From Opitutaceae bacterium (GTDB lineage: Bacteria; Verrucomicrobiota; Verrucomicrobiia; Opitutales; Opitutaceae): a DNA stretch of 64,000 nt. This document shows positions 59,751 to 64,000 of the stretch, piece after piece; the first letter of the stretch is position 1; the number at the start of each line of letters is the position of its first letter. The notes beneath the pieces are model-generated. The model was not told the origin of the DNA and did not search any database. It saw only the letters and a list, made by a program, of their open reading frames with translations. Both the position numbers and the translations under genes were made by a program. The stretch covers positions 40,022 through 104,021 of the forward strand of contig JABIRI010000141.1 of NCBI GenBank assembly GCA_018667915.1, written 5' to 3'.

Positions 59751-60202
59751 GAGGAAGGCCCTGCGTCGTCGGTGGAAAACTCGCCCTTGGTCGCGCAGTT
59801 GATCCAAGTGGACTCACCCGCGACATAATGCTCCTTCTTCCAAATTGGCACGCGGGCCTTGAGCTCATCGATGATGAAACGGCACGCGTCGAACGCGGGA
59901 CCACGATGGGCCGAGGCGACCCCGACCCATACCGCCATATCACCGATCTGAAGATGGCCCACGCGATGCACGGCTTCTGCCGCGAGCAGGTCGAATTTCT
60001 CCCGCGCCTCATCGAGGATGCGGTTGCCTTCGGTTTCAGCCAGTTCGGCGTAGGCTTCGTATTCGAGCGACGCGACAGCCTGTCCCTCGTTGTGATTGCG
60101 CACCCAGCCCTCAAACGTTGCGCAGGCACCTGCCCGTTCGTGTTGAAGCGTGTTCGCGAGTTCGCTTACCGCGATGGTTTTTGAGGTGATTTTAAAATGC
60201 AT
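59747..60202 (-). CDS. moaE: Molybdopterin synthase catalytic subunit
   Basis: MoaE inserts the dithiolene sulfurs into precursor Z with sulfur delivered by MoaD. The 151-residue protein has ATFEGWVRNHNEGQAVASLE, the SLEYEAYAELAE core, VHRVGHLQIGDMAVWVGVAS, AHRGPAFDACRFIIDELKAR and the C-terminal PIWKKEHYVAGESTWINC with the catalytic lysines. The ATG at 60202 is used; a GTG one codon earlier is possible. It follows moaD after nine bases and overlaps the HAD gene. Confidence 0.95.
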   Translation of the reverse strand: MHFKITSKTIAVSELANTLQHERAGACATFEGWVRNHNEGQAVASLEYEAYAELAETEGNRILDEAREKFDLLAAEAVHRVGHLQIGDMAVWVGVASAHRGPAFDACRFIIDELKARVPIWKKEHYVAGESTWINCATKGEFSTDDAGPSS

Positions 60203-60211
60203 CACGTCAAT

Positions 60212-60454
60212 TCAACCGCCGGCGACGGGGGGGATGAAGACGACTTCGTCGCCGTCGTTGACGGGGGCGGGCCACGGCCGAAATTCGCCATTCACCGCGG
60301 CGCGGAGGCGATCGACCGGAAGGGTGAAACCGTGTTGCGCTTGCAGCTCTTCGTAGAGCGACTGGGCGTCGACGGACTCCGTGCGGAGCTGCTCTTCGGC
60401 GTCACCGCGTTGTTCGCGCAGGATGGCGAAATATTTAACCGTAAGGGTTTTCAT
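60212..60454 (-). CDS. moaD: Molybdopterin synthase sulfur-carrier subunit
   Basis: The 80-residue ubiquitin-fold protein opens MKTLTVKYFAILREQRGDAE and ends VNDGDEVVFIPPVAGG; the C-terminal Gly-Gly is activated and converted to a thiocarboxylate for transfer to MoaE. The start overlaps the moaC stop codon by four bases, so translation is coupled. Confidence 0.95.
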   Translation of the reverse strand: MKTLTVKYFAILREQRGDAEEQLRTESVDAQSLYEELQAQHGFTLPVDRLRAAVNGEFRPWPAPVNDGDEVVFIPPVAGG

Positions 60455-60939
60455 GCGTCGCTTTGGTAGTCGGATTTCCCGCCAGTCTTGGTGATGAGAC
60501 GGGTTTCACGGATTACGATATCCTTGGTGACGGCTTTGCCCATGTCGTAGAGGGTCAAGGCGGCTACCGTGGCGCCGGTCAACGCTTCCATCTCCGCTCC
60601 CGTCTTGGCCGTCACCGCGACGCGACAATGCACCTCAATTTCGACGGACCCGTCGGTCGCGACTTCGCGCGGTTTTAGGCTCACATTGCAGTCTTCTATC
60701 GGCAGGGGATGGCAGAGCGGAATCAGTTCGCTGGTGCGTTTGGCGGCCATGATTCCAGCGAGACTGGCGGTCTGAAAGATCGGCCCTTTGGGGCCCACGA
60801 TTTCGGCCCCTTCGAGTAACTGGGCCAGGGGTTGAGGCAGGTGCACGATCGCCCTCGCGTGCGCGTTGCGACGCGTGATCGCCTTAGCGCCGACGTCGAC
60901 CATGCGGGGTTGGTTGTTATTATCGATATGCGAGAGCAC
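60451..60939 (-). CDS. moaC: Cyclic pyranopterin monophosphate synthase
   Basis: MoaC turns the MoaA product into cyclic pyranopterin monophosphate. The 162-residue protein has the standard opening (LSHIDNNNQPRMVDVGAKAI), the active-site segment AAKRTSELIPLCHPLPIEDC, GVEVHCRV-like core (here EIEVHCRVAVTAKTGAEMEA) and the family LTLYDMGKAVTKDIVIRETR. GTG 60939 is chosen because family members begin LSHID. It is 46 bases after moeA and overlaps moaD. Confidence 0.95.
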   Translation of the reverse strand: MLSHIDNNNQPRMVDVGAKAITRRNAHARAIVHLPQPLAQLLEGAEIVGPKGPIFQTASLAGIMAAKRTSELIPLCHPLPIEDCNVSLKPREVATDGSVEIEVHCRVAVTAKTGAEMEALTGATVAALTLYDMGKAVTKDIVIRETRLITKTGGKSDYQSDA

Positions 60940-60985
60940 GAGTTTTTTGAAATTACGATTTTGGATTTACGATTGAGTCGAGTGC

Positions 60986-62200
60986 TTAAATCCAGCGCCA
61001 GAGTTCGGTGGAATGACCGACCGAAAATTCGGTTTGGTCGGCGGGGAGCTCGACGAAGCCGTCGGTATTCAGGAGGCCCCCGAGATCTCCCGAGGTGTTG
61101 AATTTGGCGGGATGAGCGACGCGTTGACCGTCGGTTTGCGTCGAGATTTTAACGGGCAACATAAATGCCAACGGACGATCAAAAGTGAACGGCGCGGCAA
61201 GTATCACGGTCTCGGGGGTGACGGGGTTCGCGGCGCCCATTTGGCGCAAGGCGGGGAAAACGTAGCGGTGCAGGCAGGTGTAGGTGGAGACGGGGTTGCC
61301 GGGTAGGGCGAAGATGGGAGTATTTCGTGGTGTGGTGCCAAACCACAGTGGTTTACCGGGGCGTTGCGCGATGCCGCGCAGGCGTTCGGTCGCACCGAGT
61401 TCGGCGAGCACTTCAGGCACATGGTCTTTTTTGCCTTTGGAAACGCCGCCGGTCAGAACTACGACGTCGAATTTGGCGAGTATGTGGCGAAGGCTCGCTT
61501 CGATTTCGTTGCGGTGGTCGCGCAGATGAAAGCGTTCGATGTGGCCCACGAGGTTACTCTGAGTAAGCGCGGCCCGGATCGCGTAGTCGTTGGATTTACG
61601 AATTTGGTGAGGTGCGATTTGCGGCGTGCCCACATCGATCAATTCGTCGCCGGTTGCGATCACGGCGATGCTGGGTCGTGCAGAAACCTGCACCCGAGCG
61701 TTGCCAGTGCTGGCGGCGACTGCGATCTCTCGGCCGGTGAGCATAACGCCAGTCGGGACCAGTTTCTTGCCGGTGGCACAATCCGAACCGCAGCGGTGGA
61801 TGTTTTGACCGGCGATGCAAGGAGCGCCTTCGCGGAGTCGGATTTGGTCACCTTCGCGTTCGATATCTTCGTAGGGCACGATGGCATCGGCGCCGTCGCT
61901 GAGCACGGCTCCGGTGGCGATTTCGATGACCGAGGCGGGAGTGGTCAGGGAGTGGGCGATCATACCGGCGGCTTGAAATCCGGTGACCTGGAGTGGGCTC
62001 GTGGGGGAGGAGGCCCAGTCGGCTGCTTTCACCGCGTAACCGTCCATTGTCACCCGATCAAAGGCGGGCATCGGACGATCCGCGACGATTGGTGCGCGCA
62101 GAATACGGCCGTGCGCGTGTGCGATACCACAGTCCTCTATAGGCATTTTGGGCAAATGCTGAGCGATGGTGGCGGAGGCTTGGGCGGGGCTTGAAAGCAT
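60986..62200 (-). CDS. moeA: Molybdopterin molybdenumtransferase
   Basis: MoeA inserts molybdate into adenylylated molybdopterin. The 404-residue protein has domain landmarks RPMPAFDRVTMDGYAV, IEIATGAVLSDGADAIVPYE, the MoaB/Mog-like domain with VIATGDELIDVGTPQIAPHQ trimmed to ATGDELIDVGTPQIAPHQ, SNDYAIRAAL and VVLTGGVSKGKKDHVPEVLA, and the fourth domain opening RPGKPLWFGTTPRNTPIFAL, then PGNPVSTYTCL. Length is normal. It is the first gene of the minus-strand operon moeA-moaC-moaD-moaE-HAD and divergent from moaA. Confidence 0.96.
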   Translation of the reverse strand: MLSSPAQASATIAQHLPKMPIEDCGIAHAHGRILRAPIVADRPMPAFDRVTMDGYAVKAADWASSPTSPLQVTGFQAAGMIAHSLTTPASVIEIATGAVLSDGADAIVPYEDIEREGDQIRLREGAPCIAGQNIHRCGSDCATGKKLVPTGVMLTGREIAVAASTGNARVQVSARPSIAVIATGDELIDVGTPQIAPHQIRKSNDYAIRAALTQSNLVGHIERFHLRDHRNEIEASLRHILAKFDVVVLTGGVSKGKKDHVPEVLAELGATERLRGIAQRPGKPLWFGTTPRNTPIFALPGNPVSTYTCLHRYVFPALRQMGAANPVTPETVILAAPFTFDRPLAFMLPVKISTQTDGQRVAHPAKFNTSGDLGGLLNTDGFVELPADQTEFSVGHSTELWRWI

Positions 62201-62321
62201 GGTCGAGGAATGACTGTTGATTTTTAACGACGGTCGGCAACCTCGCGTTGACCCTTATCGAGGTGGATTTTCGGAGGCGCGGGATTGTGTAAGACGAGAA
62301 TCGTATGTGGAGTAGGTCTGC

Positions 62322-63344
62322 GTGTCTCACTCCAACGTCGCCGACAAACTCGACCGGCCCTTACGCGATCTACGGATTTCTGTCACGGATCGCTGCAATT
62401 TTCGCTGCCCGTATTGCATGCCCAAGGAGGTGTTCGGGGCGGATTACGCGTTTATGCGCGACCCGCAATTGATGTCGGCCGACGAAATGGTTGCGATCGC
62501 GCGATCGTTTGTTGAATTGGGGGTCACTAAGATTCGGCTGACGGGCGGTGAACCACTGCTGCGCAAGGATTTATGTGAAATTGTGCGCCGCTTGAAAACG
62601 GAAGTCGGGGTGCCGGAAGTAGCCCTGACAACCAATGGTTGGTTGCTCGCCCGGTATGCGGAAGAGCTGCGCGATGCGGGACTGGACCGGCTGAATGTTT
62701 CGGTCGATTCACTCTCGGCCGAGACCGCTGGGAAAATGAATGGCATGGGGCTTGATTCGCGACGCGTGCTCGAAGCGATCGATCTGGCCAGCAGTTTGGG
62801 ACTACCGGTCAAAATTAACACCGCAGTGCGTCGCGGGATAAACGATCACGAGGTCGAAGATTTGGCGGAGTATTTTCGCGCGCGAGGCCTTACCCTGCGG
62901 TTCATTGAGTTTATGGACGTGGGCAATTCCAACGGCTGGCAGTCCGAAGAAGTTGTCCCGGCTCAAGAAATTGTAGATCGGATCCAAGCTAAATGGCCGA
63001 TCGAACCCGTGGCGCCTGCCTATCGTGGAGAGGTGGCATCTCGTTATCGCTACCGGGATGGGGCCGGAGAAATTGGCATTATTGCCTCCATTACAGAGCC
63101 ATTTTGTCGCGATTGCCACCGGGCCCGACTCTCAGCGGATGGAAAATTGCATACGTGCCTGTTCAGCGCGCTGGGCTGGGATGTGCTTTCCGAGCTGCGC
63201 AAAGGTTGCGATCAAGAAAGCATAACTCGTTATTTAACAGATATATGGATTGGTAGGAGGGATCGCTATTCGGATGAACGATCCGAGCGTGGCGGGCGGG
63301 GGGATGCCGAACCCAAGCCCGAGATGAGTTATCTTGGAGGCTAG
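62322..63344 (+). CDS. moaA: GTP 3',8-cyclase
   Basis: MoaA is the radical-SAM enzyme that starts molybdenum-cofactor synthesis by rearranging GTP. The 340-residue protein has the N-terminal cluster motif TDRCNFRCPYCMP, the radical-SAM glycine-rich LTGGEPLLR, and the C-terminal second cluster in EPFCRDCHRARLSADGKLHT with a further cysteine in HTCLF. The protein ends in the required Gly-Gly (SYLGG). The start is the GTG at 62322, matching the family N-terminus. It is transcribed divergently from moeA; I see no molybdenum riboswitch in the 121 bases between them. Confidence 0.96.
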   Translation: MSHSNVADKLDRPLRDLRISVTDRCNFRCPYCMPKEVFGADYAFMRDPQLMSADEMVAIARSFVELGVTKIRLTGGEPLLRKDLCEIVRRLKTEVGVPEVALTTNGWLLARYAEELRDAGLDRLNVSVDSLSAETAGKMNGMGLDSRRVLEAIDLASSLGLPVKINTAVRRGINDHEVEDLAEYFRARGLTLRFIEFMDVGNSNGWQSEEVVPAQEIVDRIQAKWPIEPVAPAYRGEVASRYRYRDGAGEIGIIASITEPFCRDCHRARLSADGKLHTCLFSALGWDVLSELRKGCDQESITRYLTDIWIGRRDRYSDERSERGGRGDAEPKPEMSYLGG

Positions 63345-63459
63345 AACGGCGTAGGCTCTGGAGTGTTAAATAGGGTTGATACCCCAGTCATAGTGGGTAG
63401 TATTACCGCCCCTATTCGTCTTGTGTGGGTTAGGGAATTTACCCTATATTTCTCTCATC

Positions 63460-63909
63460 GTGTTTCCCCGTCGTATTTATAGCTCCGTAGTCTTTGGCCT
63501 GTTTTTGGCTGGAGCCCTGCATGGGCAGGTGCTGGTTGAGAGTTTCAAAAATGGCACCACGACCGATCCTAACTGGGTGTTCGCGGGGACGGGTTACACG
63601 CCCGTATTGACGGGAGATGGACTTACGCATGATGGCACCACTGATACAGCCGGTGACGGTTGGCTTCGCCTCACGAGTAACGGTGGCAATCAAGCGACCA
63701 GTGCCTACAACAACACGTCCTTCTCGGCGGAGGGCACCACGATCTACGCCTCATTCCAATACGCGTCGTGGGGTGGCAGCGGTGCGGATGGCATCGCATT
63801 TTTTCTGTTCGACGCGAGTAAAACTTTTAACGTAGGAGCCAACGGCGGCTCACTGGGTTATGCCCAGAAAGTAGGCACGGGAGCGGATGATGAGGTTGCC
63901 CTGATTTGA
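63460..63909 (+). CDS. Truncated L-type lectin-like secreted protein
   Basis: From a GTG at 63460 the frame encodes a signal peptide (VFPRRIYSSVVFGLFLAGALHG) and the beginning of a legume-lectin-like domain: VLVESFKNGTTTDPNWVFAG, GDGWLRLTSNGGNQATSAYN, TTIYASFQYASWGGSGADGIA and FFLFDASKTFNVGANGGSLGYA. Intact homologues continue for several hundred residues; here the frame ends at GADDEVALI, just where the insertion element begins. The remainder of the gene presumably lies beyond the element, outside the window. The intact protein was probably a large exported carbohydrate-binding or cell-surface protein. Confidence 0.7.
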   Translation: MFPRRIYSSVVFGLFLAGALHGQVLVESFKNGTTTDPNWVFAGTGYTPVLTGDGLTHDGTTDTAGDGWLRLTSNGGNQATSAYNNTSFSAEGTTIYASFQYASWGGSGADGIAFFLFDASKTFNVGANGGSLGYAQKVGTGADDEVALI

Positions 63910-64000
63910 CGGACACGGAGGTGGGGACCAAATGAAAGGTCCCTTATGAACAACAAGTATGATGCTGAGTTTAAGCGCGAGGCGCTGCAACTGTGGCGTA
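63890..64000 (+). mobile_element. IS3-family insertion sequence (left part only)
   Basis: The last 110 bases hold the left end of an insertion sequence. ATG 63946 opens MNNKYDAEFKREALQLWR, the typical start of the IS3-family OrfA helix-turn-helix transposase protein, cut by the window edge. The terminal inverted repeat probably begins with a TG near 63890 or 63908, inside the lectin reading frame, but the exact boundary needs the right end. The inverted-repeat region includes GACGGACACGGAGGTGGGGA. Confidence 0.7.

Noticed and set aside
62201-62321. Molybdenum-cofactor riboswitch between moeA and moaA
   Set aside because: The gap is only 121 bases with two divergent promoters, and I could not find the conserved stems of that riboswitch.

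Overview
The window looks like a chromosomal segment of a Verrucomicrobiota bacterium, most likely of the Opitutaceae type. The grounds are the stacked planctomycete/verrucomicrobial families (PSCyt1-DUF1549-DUF1553, DUF1501, DUF1552, DUF1592/1588/1585, PVC-type CxxCH dehydrogenases, DUF1080, PmoA-like), six sulfatases, a long TonB-dependent receptor and evenly high GC. The assignment rests on protein families only. I found no rRNA, tRNA or CRISPR array.

Layout. 0.3-3.4 kb: miaB, a membrane protein and gmk, a likely operon interrupted by a four-helix-bundle gene framed by an inverted repeat. 3.5-11.7 kb: secreted cytochrome modules (PSCyt1/DUF1549/DUF1553, DUF1501, DUF2231-CxxCH-LRR) and an octaheme cytochrome broken by one in-frame TAG. 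11.8-14.4 kb: GNAT, small secreted proteins, PmoA-like protein. 14.4-24.9 kb: TonB-dependent receptor with two LacI-type operators, Gfo/Idh/MocA oxidoreductase, DUF1552 and DUF1592 proteins, sodium:solute symporter. 25-28.6 kb: PhoD-DUF1080 fusion and sulfatase. 28.7-29.4 kb: PIN/ribbon-helix-helix toxin-antitoxin pair. 29.6-41.2 kb: phosphodiesterase, sulfatases, a metallophosphatase with PA14, a LacI-family regulator and an inositol oxygenase. 41.2-52.6 kb: a long minus-strand catabolic cluster (two DUF1080 proteins, PVC dehydrogenase, TIM-barrel isomerase, YCF48-like protein, sulfatase, BNR-4 protein, PhyH dioxygenase, NahK-like kinase). 52.8-63.3 kb: housekeeping genes: gnd, an uncharacterised kinase-like protein, pntB/pntAB/pntAA, a HAD phosphatase and the molybdenum cofactor genes moaE, moaD, moaC, moeA and moaA. 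63.4-64 kb: a lectin-like secreted protein cut by an IS3-family element that runs off the window.

How it works together. The accessory part reads as a polysaccharide or sulfated-glycan utilisation region: uptake by the TonB receptor and symporter, desulfation and dephosphorylation in the periplasm, sugar oxidation by Gfo/Idh/MocA and PVC dehydrogenases, phosphorylation by the NahK-like kinase, and inositol to glucuronate by MIOX. Operator-like palindromes of the form TGKAACnGTTMCA lie before the LacI gene itself and before several of these genes, so one regulator may control much of the region.

The most unusual structure is the four-helix-bundle gene at 1.73-2.20 kb inside an 18-bp perfect inverted repeat, resembling 23S rRNA intervening sequences. 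Related purine-rich end motifs recur without the gene at 12.4 and 52.75 kb, and an analogous ORF-less inverted repeat splits pntAA from pntAB.
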